A DNA stretch of 13,407 bases from an uncultured Ruminococcus sp. (GTDB taxonomy: Bacteria > Bacillota > Clostridia > Oscillospirales > Ruminococcaceae): positions 1 to 13,407 of the forward strand of contig USNJ01000042.1 in the NCBI GenBank assembly GCA_900556055.1, written 5' to 3'. Below are positions 7,066-13,310 of this stretch, piece after piece. The notes under the pieces were generated by a model, which saw only the letters and a program-made list of their open reading frames with translations, did not search any database and was not told the DNA's origin. Made by a program: the position numbers and the translations under genes. How positions within the stretch are numbered: the stretch's first letter is position 1; each line of letters opens with the position of its first letter.

Positions 7066-7892
7066 GCATTGCAGACGAAATATTCAAGAAAAATGTTGCG
7101 GATATCCTCGAAAACGGCACCTGGGATACCGATCTCGACGTGCGCCCGAAATGGGACGACGGCACGCCCGCACACACGATAAAGCTGTTCGGGCTTGTCA
7201 ACCGCTACGATCTTCAGAAGGAATTCCCGATAATCACGGTCAGGAGGACGTACCTCAAAACCGCCGTCAAGGAGCTTTTGTGGATATGGCAGAAGAAATC
7301 GAACAATATCCATGACCTCGATGCGCATATCTGGGACAGCTGGGCGGACGAAAGCGGCTCTATCGGCAAGGCTTACGGCTATCAGCTGGGCGTTAAGCAC
7401 CACTATCCCGAGGGAGATTTCGACCAGGTGGACAGGGTGCTGTACGACCTGAAGCACAATCCCGCAAGCAGGCGGATAATCACGAATATCTACAATCATC
7501 ACGACCTTTCGGAGATGCGGCTCTATCCGTGCGCTTACAGCATGACGTTCAACGTCACGGGCGACAGGCTGAATGCGATACTCAATCAGCGTTCGCAGGA
7601 TATGCTGGCGGCTAACAACTGGAACGTCGTGCAGTATGCGGTGCTTGTTCACATGATAGCGCAGGTCAGCGGGCTGAAGGCGGGCGAGCTTGTCCACGTT
7701 ATTGCGGACGCTCACATCTATGACAGGCACGTTGGCATCATAAAGGAGCTGGCATCTCACGAGAGCCTTCCTGCGCCCGAATTTTCGCTAGATAAGTCGG
7801 TAACGGATTTCTATGATTTTACGCCCGACAGCATCAGGTTGGAAAACTATCGGTATGACCCCGAGGATATTAAATTTCCCGTCGCAATATGA
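7062..7892 (+). CDS. thyA: Thymidylate synthase (ThyA type)
   Basis: A folate-dependent enzyme of 276 residues that methylates dUMP to dTMP using methylenetetrahydrofolate. Recognisable parts are FPIITVRRTYLKTAVKELLW (55-74) for phosphate and folate contacts, W91-D92 and the G102-Y105 region, the paired arginines SRR (136-138), catalytic Cys157 in LYPCAYS, QRSQD (176-180) for phosphate binding, and AHIYDRHV (217-224). Two signatures differ from textbook ThyA. The residue after the catalytic Cys is Ala rather than His, and the usual LGxPFN segment reads AANNWN. I believe this is a Firmicutes subfamily rather than a decayed copy, since everything else is intact and the C-terminus ends in the expected Pro-Val-Ala-Ile. 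The ATG overlaps the previous stop. No dihydrofolate reductase gene follows, and the transcript ends at a strong hairpin. Confidence 0.95.
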   Translation: MSIADEIFKKNVADILENGTWDTDLDVRPKWDDGTPAHTIKLFGLVNRYDLQKEFPIITVRRTYLKTAVKELLWIWQKKSNNIHDLDAHIWDSWADESGSIGKAYGYQLGVKHHYPEGDFDQVDRVLYDLKHNPASRRIITNIYNHHDLSEMRLYPCAYSMTFNVTGDRLNAILNQRSQDMLAANNWNVVQYAVLVHMIAQVSGLKAGELVHVIADAHIYDRHVGIIKELASHESLPAPEFSLDKSVTDFYDFTPDSIRLENYRYDPEDIKFPVAI

Positions 7893-7898
7893 ATTTTT

Positions 7899-7932
7899 AT
7901 GCAGTATAGTTTATTCTATACTGCATTTTTTG
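7899..7932 (+). terminator. Rho-independent terminator after thyA
   Basis: ATGCAGTATAG (7899-7909) pairs perfectly with 7916-7926 over 11 bp around a 6-base loop, and a run of T follows. It starts 7 bp after the thyA stop and should end the pfkA-thyA transcript. Confidence 0.92.
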
Positions 7933-7944
7933 TTAAATAATCTA

Positions 7945-7973
7945 TTGTAATTATTCAAATAATATGGTATAAT
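7945..7973 (+). promoter_or_regulatory. Promoter of the orphan response regulator
   Basis: TTGTAA (7945-7950) lies 17 bp from TATAAT (7968-7973), which is preceded by TGG to form an extended -10. Transcription should start near 7980, leaving a leader of about 26 nt with AGGTGA at 7994-7999 before the ATG at 8006. Confidence 0.8.
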
Positions 7974-8005
7974 AAAAGCAGATATTAACAATTAGGTGAT
8001 AATTA

Positions 8006-8698
8006 ATGAACCATATTCCAAGAATTCTTATAATAGAGGACGATAAGCTGTCACGGGAAATGATGCGTGATATCATAATCGGGATCAATAACTATGATGT
8101 GATATGTGCGGCAAATGCCCGTGAAGCGGCTGAAGCACTTGCGGAAAAGCCCGATGCTATCCTGCTCGACCTCTGCCTGCCGGATGCAAACGGACGGGAT
8201 CTGCTGGAAATACTGAGGAACAGGAGCAATGTGCCGGTGATAGTCGTTTCATCGCTTTCGGACTGTGCGGACAAGGTCGCTGCATTCGATGTCGGGGCGG
8301 ACGATTACATAACAAAGCCGTTTGACTCGGAGGAGCTTACGGCAAGGCTCAGACGTGTTATTCACCGAAGCACAGACGAGGACAAAAAGTTCTTTGAGGC
8401 AGGCGGTCTGCGGATAGATTACAGGACAAAGTCGGTCAGCGTGAACGGAATTACGGTGAAGCTGACGAACAGCGAATACAGAATACTCGAACTGATAAGC
8501 AGTCAGAACGGCAGGCTGACCGATTACGACACGCTGATAGCCGATCTCTGGGGCGATAACGATGATATAGTAAATCCGCATAAGCTGCTGAGAGTCAATA
8601 TGACAAACATAAGGCGGAAGCTGGCCGCATATTCGGGCGGTGAAGCATACATCGAAACAGATGCGGGAAAGGGTTACCGAATGAAGTCCAATAAATAG
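8006..8698 (+). CDS. Orphan OmpR/KdpE-like response regulator
   Basis: A DNA-binding response regulator of 230 residues with no kinase gene beside it. The receiver domain (about 5-122) has acidic residues E11-D12-D13, phospho-acceptor Asp55 (LLDLCLP), Ser82 or Ser83 and Lys104 (TKPFDSEE). The winged helix (about 130-228) contains LTNSEYRILELISS, LIADLWG, the recognition-helix segment HKLLRVNMTNIRRKL and a KGYRM wing. The HKLLRVNMTNIRRKL segment resembles KdpE (family knowledge), but there are no potassium transporter genes here. The gene has its own promoter and is isolated by a terminator upstream and by the repeat cluster downstream. A kinase encoded elsewhere, or cross-talk from the kinase at 592-2106, would have to phosphorylate it. 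Confidence 0.93.
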   Translation: MNHIPRILIIEDDKLSREMMRDIIIGINNYDVICAANAREAAEALAEKPDAILLDLCLPDANGRDLLEILRNRSNVPVIVVSSLSDCADKVAAFDVGADDYITKPFDSEELTARLRRVIHRSTDEDKKFFEAGGLRIDYRTKSVSVNGITVKLTNSEYRILELISSQNGRLTDYDTLIADLWGDNDDIVNPHKLLRVNMTNIRRKLAAYSGGEAYIETDAGKGYRMKSNK

Positions 8699-8699
8699 T

Positions 8700-8792
8700 C
8701 CGTACTCAACAACTGCCCATCGGGCAGTTGTTGGCTGAAAATCCTGTAATACAGGATTTTCAGCGGCACAAATCAAAGATTTGTGCCGTACT
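8700..8792. repeat. Crown A: three abutting perfect hairpins
   Basis: Three inverted repeats follow one another with no base between them. Hairpin 1 is 8707-8733 (12-bp stem CAACAACTGCCC, 3-base loop). Hairpin 2 is 8734-8764 (15-bp stem around a single A). Hairpin 3 is 8765-8787 (10-bp stem GGCACAAATC, loop AAA). The set is bounded by GTAC at 8702-8705 and 8788-8791, which can pair as a short closing stem with one unpaired T (8706). A 7-bp direct repeat CCGTACT (8700-8706 and 8786-8792) also brackets it. It begins just after the stop codon of the orphan regulator. There is no T tract, so it is not a classical terminator. Confidence 0.9.
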
Positions 8793-8798
8793 ACCTGA

Positions 8799-8943
8799 TT
8801 AATGTCTGCTTTTGCCGCCGCTAACGGGCGGCAAGGTGCAAGGATTTTTGGCTAAATCGCCAAAAATCCTTGCACCCAACAACTGAAAAAGCACTCCGAA
8901 GCAAAGCTTCTACGCACTTTTTCAGTTGTTGAGCAGACATTAA
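8799..8943. repeat. Crown B: three abutting hairpins closed by a 12-bp outer stem
   Basis: TTAATGTCTGCT (8799-8810) pairs perfectly with AGCAGACATTAA (8932-8943). Apart from one T (8811), the enclosed DNA consists entirely of three abutting hairpins. Hairpin 4 is 8812-8834 (8-bp stem, 7-base loop). Hairpin 5 is 8835-8876 (18-bp perfect stem, 6-base loop). Hairpin 6 is 8877-8931 (15-bp outer stem, a 6x6 internal loop, then GAAGC-AAA-GCTTC). Hairpin 6 shares its outer 9 bp, CAACAACTG, with hairpin 1 of crown A. Hairpin 5 shares AGGATTTT with hairpin 2. There is no ORF. The 12-bp ends could be MITE termini or the closing helix of a four-way junction. Confidence 0.9.
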
Positions 8944-8944
8944 A

Positions 8945-9000
8945 TAAAAAAATAAAAAAATAAAAAAACAGCGGATATCGGAAAACTCCGGTATCCGCTG
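8945..9000 (-). terminator. metG terminator with an 8-bp tandem repeat T tract
   Basis: On the minus strand, 9000-8992 (CAGCGGATA) pairs with 8977-8969, with one mismatch and four more inner pairs, starting 12 bp after the metG stop. It is followed by a long T tract built of three exact 8-bp units (TAAAAAAA on the plus strand at 8945, 8953 and 8961). This is a strong Rho-independent terminator for metG. On the plus strand it would give an A-rich tract, so termination is likely one-directional. Confidence 0.92.
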
Positions 9001-9012
9001 CTGCTTTTCATT

Positions 9013-10953
9013 TTATCTGAGCTTTGCGCCGTTCGGGATATCATTGTCAAGGAAGATGACCCTTGCGTCTTCTCCGACATCAGCCGCTACGATCATTCCG
9101 TTGGACTCAACTCCGCAGAGCTTCGCAGGCTTCAGGTTTGCCACAACGATGATCTTCTTTCCGACCAGATCTTCGGGCTTGTACCACTTTGCGATGCCCG
9201 AAACTACCTGTCTGCCGCCCATTCCGTCGTCCAGCTGTAAGCAGAGAAGCTTGCTTGCCTTCTTTACCTTCTCGCAGGATACGACTGTCGCCGCTCTCAG
9301 CTCGACCTTCGCAAAATCGTCAATGCTTATCATGTCAGCGAGGGGAAGAACGCCCGCATTTTCAGGCTCTTCCTTGGGCTGAGATGCCTTGATAAGCTCG
9401 TTCAGCTCTGCGATCTCCTTGTCAACGTCTATTCTCGGGAATATGATATCGCCCTTCTTGACGGTGACATCAGCGGGCAGAACGCCGAATTTTCCTGCGT
9501 TCTCATATGTCACGATATCCTCGGAGATGCCTGCCTGCTCCCATACCTTGGGCATTGTTGTCGGCATAAAGCAGGAGAGGAGAGTCGATGTTATTCTGAT
9601 AGCTTCAAGCAGGTTGTACATAACCGCCGCAAGACGTGCCTTGTTCGCCTCGTCCTTTGCGAGGACCCAAGGTGCAGTTTCGTCGATATACTTGTTTGCA
9701 CGGGATATTACCCTGAATATCTCAGCAAGTGCGTTGTTCAGCTGAGTTTCGTCCATGAATGCCGCCACTTTGTCACGCAGAGCCTCGGACATTGCGATAA
9801 GCTCGTTGTCGATATCGTCAGCCTGTCTGTCAGCGGGCAGTGTTCCGCCGAAATATTTTATGACCATTGCAACTGTTCTGGAAACGAGGTTGCCGAGGTC
9901 GTTTGCAAGGTCGGAATTGATGCGGTTTATCATGATCTCGTTGGAGAATGAGCTGTCAGAGCCGAGAGCCATCTCACGCAGGATATGATAACGGATAGCA
10001 TCAGCGCCGTAACGCTTGCTGAGAACCAGCGGATCAACGACATTTCCGAGGGACTTGGACATCTTCTGTCCGTTGAATGTGATCCAGCCGTGAACTGCGA
10101 GATGCTTAGGCAGCGGGAGATCCAGAGCCATCAGCATTGCAGGCCAGATGATAGCGTGGAAACGCATGATATCCTTTGCTACCATGTGGATATCGGCAGG
10201 CCAGAATTTATCGAAATCATTGTACTTTCCGTTGTCATAGCCGAGAGCCGTGATATAGTTGGAAAGCGCATCTATCCATACATAAACAACGTGCTTTTCA
10301 TCAAATGTAACGGGAATTCCCCACTTGAATGTGGTTCTGGAAACGCAGAGATCCTCAAGTCCCGGCTTGATGAAGTTGTTTACAAGCTCAACAGCACGTG
10401 TCTTTGGCTGGAGATAATCCGTTTCAAGCAGGAGCTTCTCGATCCTGTCGGCAAACGGCGACATCTTGAAGAAGTAAGCCTCCTCCTTTGCCTCGGTGAC
10501 TTCACGTCCGCACTCGGGGCATTTGCCGTCAACGAGCTGGGAATCCGTCCAGAAGCTTTCGCAGGGAGTGCAGTATTTTCCCGTGTATTCACCCTTGTAG
10601 ATGTAGCCCTTGTCGTAAAGATCCTTGAATATCTTCTGAACAGCCTCGACATGATAATCATCGGTTGTTCTGATATAGCGGTCGTAGCTGATGTTCATTG
10701 TTTTCCAGAGATTTTTGAATATCTCAACGATCTCGTCAACATACTGCTTGGGTGTAACGCCCTTTTCGGCAGCCTTCTGCTCGATCTTCAGACCATGCTC
10801 ATCGGTTCCCGTCAGGAACATTACATCATATCCCTGCATACGTCTGAAACGTGCTATTGAGTCACAGGCAGTTGTTGTATAGCAGTGACCGATATGCGGA
10901 TTTCCCGAGGGATAATAAATAGGCGTGGTAATATAAAATGGCTTTTTTTCCAT
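9013..10953 (-). CDS. metG: Methionyl-tRNA synthetase
   Basis: A cytoplasmic class I aminoacyl-tRNA synthetase of 646 residues that charges tRNA-Met. It carries the HIGH motif at residues 20-23 within PSGNPHIGHCY. A zinc knuckle has four cysteines in two CxxC pairs (128, 131, 145, 148). KMSKS is at 297-301. An anticodon-binding helical domain follows (about 360-490). The C-terminal EMAP-II-like tRNA-binding domain (about 545-646, beginning DDFAKVELRAATVVSCEKV) allows dimerisation and tRNA capture. Length and architecture fit the Bacillus-type dimeric enzyme. The ATG is preceded by GGAGGA nine bases upstream. Its promoter is at 11008-11036 and its leader is only about 48 nt, too short for a T-box. 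It is convergent with the orphan regulator gene. Confidence 0.98.
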   Translation of the reverse strand: MEKKPFYITTPIYYPSGNPHIGHCYTTTACDSIARFRRMQGYDVMFLTGTDEHGLKIEQKAAEKGVTPKQYVDEIVEIFKNLWKTMNISYDRYIRTTDDYHVEAVQKIFKDLYDKGYIYKGEYTGKYCTPCESFWTDSQLVDGKCPECGREVTEAKEEAYFFKMSPFADRIEKLLLETDYLQPKTRAVELVNNFIKPGLEDLCVSRTTFKWGIPVTFDEKHVVYVWIDALSNYITALGYDNGKYNDFDKFWPADIHMVAKDIMRFHAIIWPAMLMALDLPLPKHLAVHGWITFNGQKMSKSLGNVVDPLVLSKRYGADAIRYHILREMALGSDSSFSNEIMINRINSDLANDLGNLVSRTVAMVIKYFGGTLPADRQADDIDNELIAMSEALRDKVAAFMDETQLNNALAEIFRVISRANKYIDETAPWVLAKDEANKARLAAVMYNLLEAIRITSTLLSCFMPTTMPKVWEQAGISEDIVTYENAGKFGVLPADVTVKKGDIIFPRIDVDKEIAELNELIKASQPKEEPENAGVLPLADMISIDDFAKVELRAATVVSCEKVKKASKLLCLQLDDGMGGRQVVSGIAKWYKPEDLVGKKIIVVANLKPAKLCGVESNGMIVAADVGEDARVIFLDNDIPNGAKLR

Positions 10954-11007
10954 GTTATCAAGTCCTCCGACAATAAGATTTTGCCTTCATCGGCATACAT
11001 TATTATA

Positions 11008-11036
11008 ATTTTATCACATTTCCCCGTGATAATCAA
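11008..11036 (-). promoter_or_regulatory. metG promoter with a palindrome in its spacer
   Basis: On the minus strand, TTGATT (11036-11031) lies 17 bp from TAAAAT (11013-11008), preceded by TGA as an extended -10. An inverted repeat, TTATCAC (11011-11017) and GTGATAA (11026-11032) with an 8-base gap, spans the spacer and touches both hexamers. This arrangement suits a repressor operator, though no regulator is identified. Confidence 0.8.
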
Positions 11037-11055
11037 GAGATTTTGAAAAAAATGC

Positions 11056-11091
11056 CGATATAAGAAACGGCTCCGCACATCTGCGAAGCCG
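11056..11091 (-). terminator. Terminator after the methyltransferase gene
   Basis: Minus-strand CGGCTTCGCA (11091-11082) pairs with 11077-11068 over 10 bp, including one G-U, around a GATG loop. A modest T-rich stretch (TTTCTTATAT) follows. It begins 6 bp after the methyltransferase stop and also separates that gene from the metG promoter. Confidence 0.75.
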
Positions 11092-11097
11092 AAAGCG

Positions 11098-11904
11098 TCA
11101 CGCCTTTTCAAAAATAAGTATCTTCTGCGCCATCTTATGGACAAGCTTGAGGTTTGCGAACGGCTTCAGGTACGGCATGATAACAGTCATTCCCCGCACG
11201 ATATCGTCGTCCTTGACACGGCGGAAGCCCTTTGCCGCACTGCCGAGGTCATCGAACGTGTCCGCACCGAAAATGAATTTCGCACCCGTATCACGGATAG
11301 ATTTCTCGGTATGCTCCTTGTTCACCCACTTTTTCGCAAGGCATTCGAGCAGAACGGTCGCATTGTCGAAATTGTCCCTGATTATCGACAGCATCTGCGC
11401 ATTTTCCTCGGGCGTGAGATACATCGAAAGTCCCTCGATTATAAAGAGCATTTTCCCTCTTTTCGTCACCTTTTCCGCCCATGCGGGATCGGTCGCAGAT
11501 ATGCCTATCGTTGATACCCTGCCGCTCTCGCCGTAGATAGCGTCACGCACCTGTATCGTTTCGGGCAGGTCGATGTTGTACCATGTTATCCTGCCGTTGT
11601 CCATGCGGTAAAATCTCGTGTCAAGTCCGCAGGCGATGTTTACAACGGTGCAGTCGGGGTTTTTGGCGATGAAATCCTTTACAAGCTCGTCAAACACGAT
11701 TGTTCTGGCGATAACGCCGCCGCTCATGGTCGAATCCTTCTCAGCCTTTGAGAAGTCGTAGTCTATCTTTTCGACAAGCTCGACCGCCTTTGCGTCATAG
11801 AATCTGCAATTTTTCTTTCTCGAATATTTTGCCCTTGCGTAGAAGCTCTGGAGCATAGTTTCCGCCGAGCCTGTAAGCACGGGCTTTATCTGTTTCTCAC
11901 TCAT
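11098..11904 (-). CDS. LCM-family class I SAM-dependent methyltransferase
   Basis: A protein of 268 residues resembling the leucine carboxyl methyltransferase / Tcmp family (PF04072, COG3315). These bacterial members are often annotated as polyketide or small-molecule O-methyltransferases. The SAM-binding motif I is VVNIACGLDTRFYR (87-100), followed by WYNIDLPETI (108-117), where Asp112 should contact the cofactor ribose. MLFIIEGLSMYL (152-163) is the typical post-II segment. The substrate is unknown; there are no biosynthetic genes around it. I chose the ATG at 11904 because GAGGG lies 5 bases upstream. The ATG at 11916 overlaps that ribosome binding site. It is monocistronic, with its own promoter and terminator. 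Confidence 0.88.
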   Translation of the reverse strand: MSEKQIKPVLTGSAETMLQSFYARAKYSRKKNCRFYDAKAVELVEKIDYDFSKAEKDSTMSGGVIARTIVFDELVKDFIAKNPDCTVVNIACGLDTRFYRMDNGRITWYNIDLPETIQVRDAIYGESGRVSTIGISATDPAWAEKVTKRGKMLFIIEGLSMYLTPEENAQMLSIIRDNFDNATVLLECLAKKWVNKEHTEKSIRDTGAKFIFGADTFDDLGSAAKGFRRVKDDDIVRGMTVIMPYLKPFANLKLVHKMAQKILIFEKA

Positions 11905-11928
11905 GGTATCCCTCATTTCTATAAGAAA

Positions 11929-11958
11929 ATTTTATCACCGGAGATGACAGTTTGTCAA
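11929..11958 (-). promoter_or_regulatory. Promoter of the methyltransferase gene
   Basis: Minus-strand TTGACA (11958-11953) is 18 bp from TAAAAT (11934-11929), again preceded by TGA. A short palindrome TGACA-gtt-TGTCA (11945-11957) overlaps the -35. The predicted leader is only about 18 nt. Confidence 0.82.
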
Positions 11959-12051
11959 CGCTAACTTGATATCCGTGTGATGTATCATAAGCATGAAAAT
12001 ATAACAAAATTATATCCCAAAAAGAAATTTTGAAATTTTTTGAGAAACATC

Positions 12052-12080
12052 TTGCAAAATGAAATGTATAGTGATATAAT
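12052..12080 (+). promoter_or_regulatory. Promoter of ddh
   Basis: TTGCAA (12052-12057) and TATAAT (12075-12080) are separated by 17 bp, with TGA before the -10. Transcription should start near 12087, giving a leader of about 80 nt. The promoter diverges from the methyltransferase promoter, about 94 bp away. Confidence 0.85.
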
Positions 12081-12092
12081 ATAAATAAGTGA

Positions 12093-12132
12093 GCCGCCGA
12101 AACAAGGGGCGGATCGCCTGTGGCGGGAGATC
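12093..12132 (+). other. Structured ddh leader with two alternative pairings
   Basis: CCGCC (12094-12098) can pair with GGCGG at 12108-12112 or with GGCGG at 12122-12126. The second choice would break a hairpin formed by GATCGCC (12112-12118) and GGC...GATC (12122-12132). Mutually exclusive helices near the 5' end suggest a small regulatory leader, but it matches no riboswitch I know and lies about 20 nt before the ribosome binding site (AAGGGA at 12151-12156). Confidence 0.3.
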
Positions 12133-12166
12133 ATGGGCAATTATATTGAAAAGGGAATGATATTTT

Positions 12167-13156
12167 ATGTCAAAAATCAGAATAGGCATTGCAGGCTACG
12201 GCAACCTTGGAAAGGGCGTAGAGCTTGCAGTTATGCAGAATCCCGATATGGAGCTTGCAGGAATTTTCACAAGACGTGATCCTTCCTCGCTGAAGCCGAT
12301 AACAGAGGGGGCAAAGGTATACTCTCTCGCTGACGCTGACAAGCACACAGGCGATGTAGACGTTATGATACTTTGCGGCGGTTCGGCTACCGATCTGCCT
12401 GTACAGGGACCTCAGCTTGCAAAGCTGTTCAACACGATCGACAGCTTTGACACACACGCAAAGATCCCCGAGCATTTTGCGGCAGTTGACAAGGCGGCAA
12501 AGGAGAACAGCCATGTTTCGATGATCTCCGTAGGCTGGGATCCGGGACTGTTCTCACTCAACAGACTTTTCGGCAACTGCTTCCTCCCTGACGGTAAGGA
12601 CTACACATTCTGGGGCAAGGGTGTATCGCAGGGACATTCCGATGCGATCAGAAGAATTGAGGGTGTAAAGGACGGCAAGCAGTACACGATCCCTGTTCCC
12701 GAGGCTATTGAAGCGGTAAGAAGCGGAAGCAACCCCGAGCTGACAACACGTCAGAAGCACACAAGAGAGTGCTTTGTAGTTGCAGAGGAGGGTGCAGACA
12801 AGGCAAGGATCGAGAATGAGATCAAGACAATGCCCAACTATTTTGCAGATTATGATACCACTGTACATTTCATTTCGCAGGAGGAGCTGGACAGAGATCA
12901 CAGCGGAATTCCTCACGGCGGATTTGTTATCAGAAGCGGACAGACTGGAAAGAACGGCGAAACAAAGCACATTATTGAATATTCGCTGAAGCTGGGATCG
13001 AATCCTGAGTTCACATCGAGTGTGCTTGTAGCATATGCGAGGGCGGTTGCAAGACTTGCGGCTGAGAAGAGCTATGGTGCAAAGACGGTATTTGACATTG
13101 CGCCTGCATATCTATCGCCCAAATCAGGCGAAGAACTAAGAAAGAACCTCCTCTAA
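12167..13156 (+). CDS. ddh: meso-diaminopimelate D-dehydrogenase
   Basis: A cytoplasmic NADPH-dependent enzyme of 329 residues. It makes meso-diaminopimelate directly from tetrahydrodipicolinate and ammonia, supplying peptidoglycan and lysine synthesis without the succinylase, acetylase or aminotransferase steps. The N-terminal Rossmann loop is GIAGYGNLGKG (7-17), with FTRRDP (34-39) for cofactor phosphate contacts. CGGSATDLP (70-78) and SVGWDPGLFS (121-130) line the active site. WGKGVSQGHSDAIRRI (149-164) is the conserved substrate and dimer segment. Length is close to the characterised Corynebacterium glutamicum enzyme. AAGGGA lies 10 bp before the ATG. It is monocistronic, ending at 13156 with a terminator 5 bp later. 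Confidence 0.95.
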   Translation: MSKIRIGIAGYGNLGKGVELAVMQNPDMELAGIFTRRDPSSLKPITEGAKVYSLADADKHTGDVDVMILCGGSATDLPVQGPQLAKLFNTIDSFDTHAKIPEHFAAVDKAAKENSHVSMISVGWDPGLFSLNRLFGNCFLPDGKDYTFWGKGVSQGHSDAIRRIEGVKDGKQYTIPVPEAIEAVRSGSNPELTTRQKHTRECFVVAEEGADKARIENEIKTMPNYFADYDTTVHFISQEELDRDHSGIPHGGFVIRSGQTGKNGETKHIIEYSLKLGSNPEFTSSVLVAYARAVARLAAEKSYGAKTVFDIAPAYLSPKSGEELRKNLL

Positions 13157-13161
13157 GCGGG

Positions 13162-13183
13162 GTGCGGCGTCCGCACTGTTTTT
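13162..13183 (+). terminator. Rho-independent terminator after ddh
   Basis: GTGCGG (13162-13167) pairs with CCGCAC (13171-13176) around CGT, followed by TGTTTTT. The stem is short but fully GC-rich and immediately follows the stop codon. Confidence 0.8.
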
Positions 13184-13271
13184 CCGCGATACGGCGCGGC
13201 AGGCCGTCGCCTTACTATTGTGGAGTGATATAGTCAAGCGTCCGCGCAAAGGTTACTTTGTGTTTTGTTTG

Positions 13272-13310
13272 TGAACCGCACAGATTTTGTGCGGTTCATT
13301 TTGCTTTTTA
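13272..13310 (+). terminator. Second terminator hairpin next to the right border repeat
   Basis: TGAACCGCAC (13272-13281) pairs perfectly with 13289-13298 around a 7-base loop and is followed by TTTTGCTTTTT. It is over 100 bp beyond ddh with no gene between. It may be a backup terminator or belong to the border repeat, whose first bases overlap the T tract. Confidence 0.75.

Noticed and set aside
6942..7760. 272-codon open frame on the minus strand
   Set aside because: It is antisense to thyA and the small membrane protein gene, with no domain or ribosome binding site supporting it.
8700..8943. CRISPR array in the repeat-rich region
   Set aside because: The repeats are inverted hairpins with different sequences, not direct repeats with regular spacers, and no cas gene is present.
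8799..8943. tRNA or tRNA-like gene from the cloverleaf shape of crown B
   Set aside because: At 145 nt with 8-, 15- and 18-bp arms, it has no anticodon loop, T-loop consensus or CCA-proximal acceptor stem of 7 bp.
9985..10860. 291-codon open frame on the plus strand
   Set aside because: It is antisense to metG, whose motifs are complete, so this frame is a shadow.
10954..11097. T-box leader of metG
   Set aside because: The promoter at 11008-11036 leaves about 48 nt of leader, without room for a specifier stem and antiterminator.
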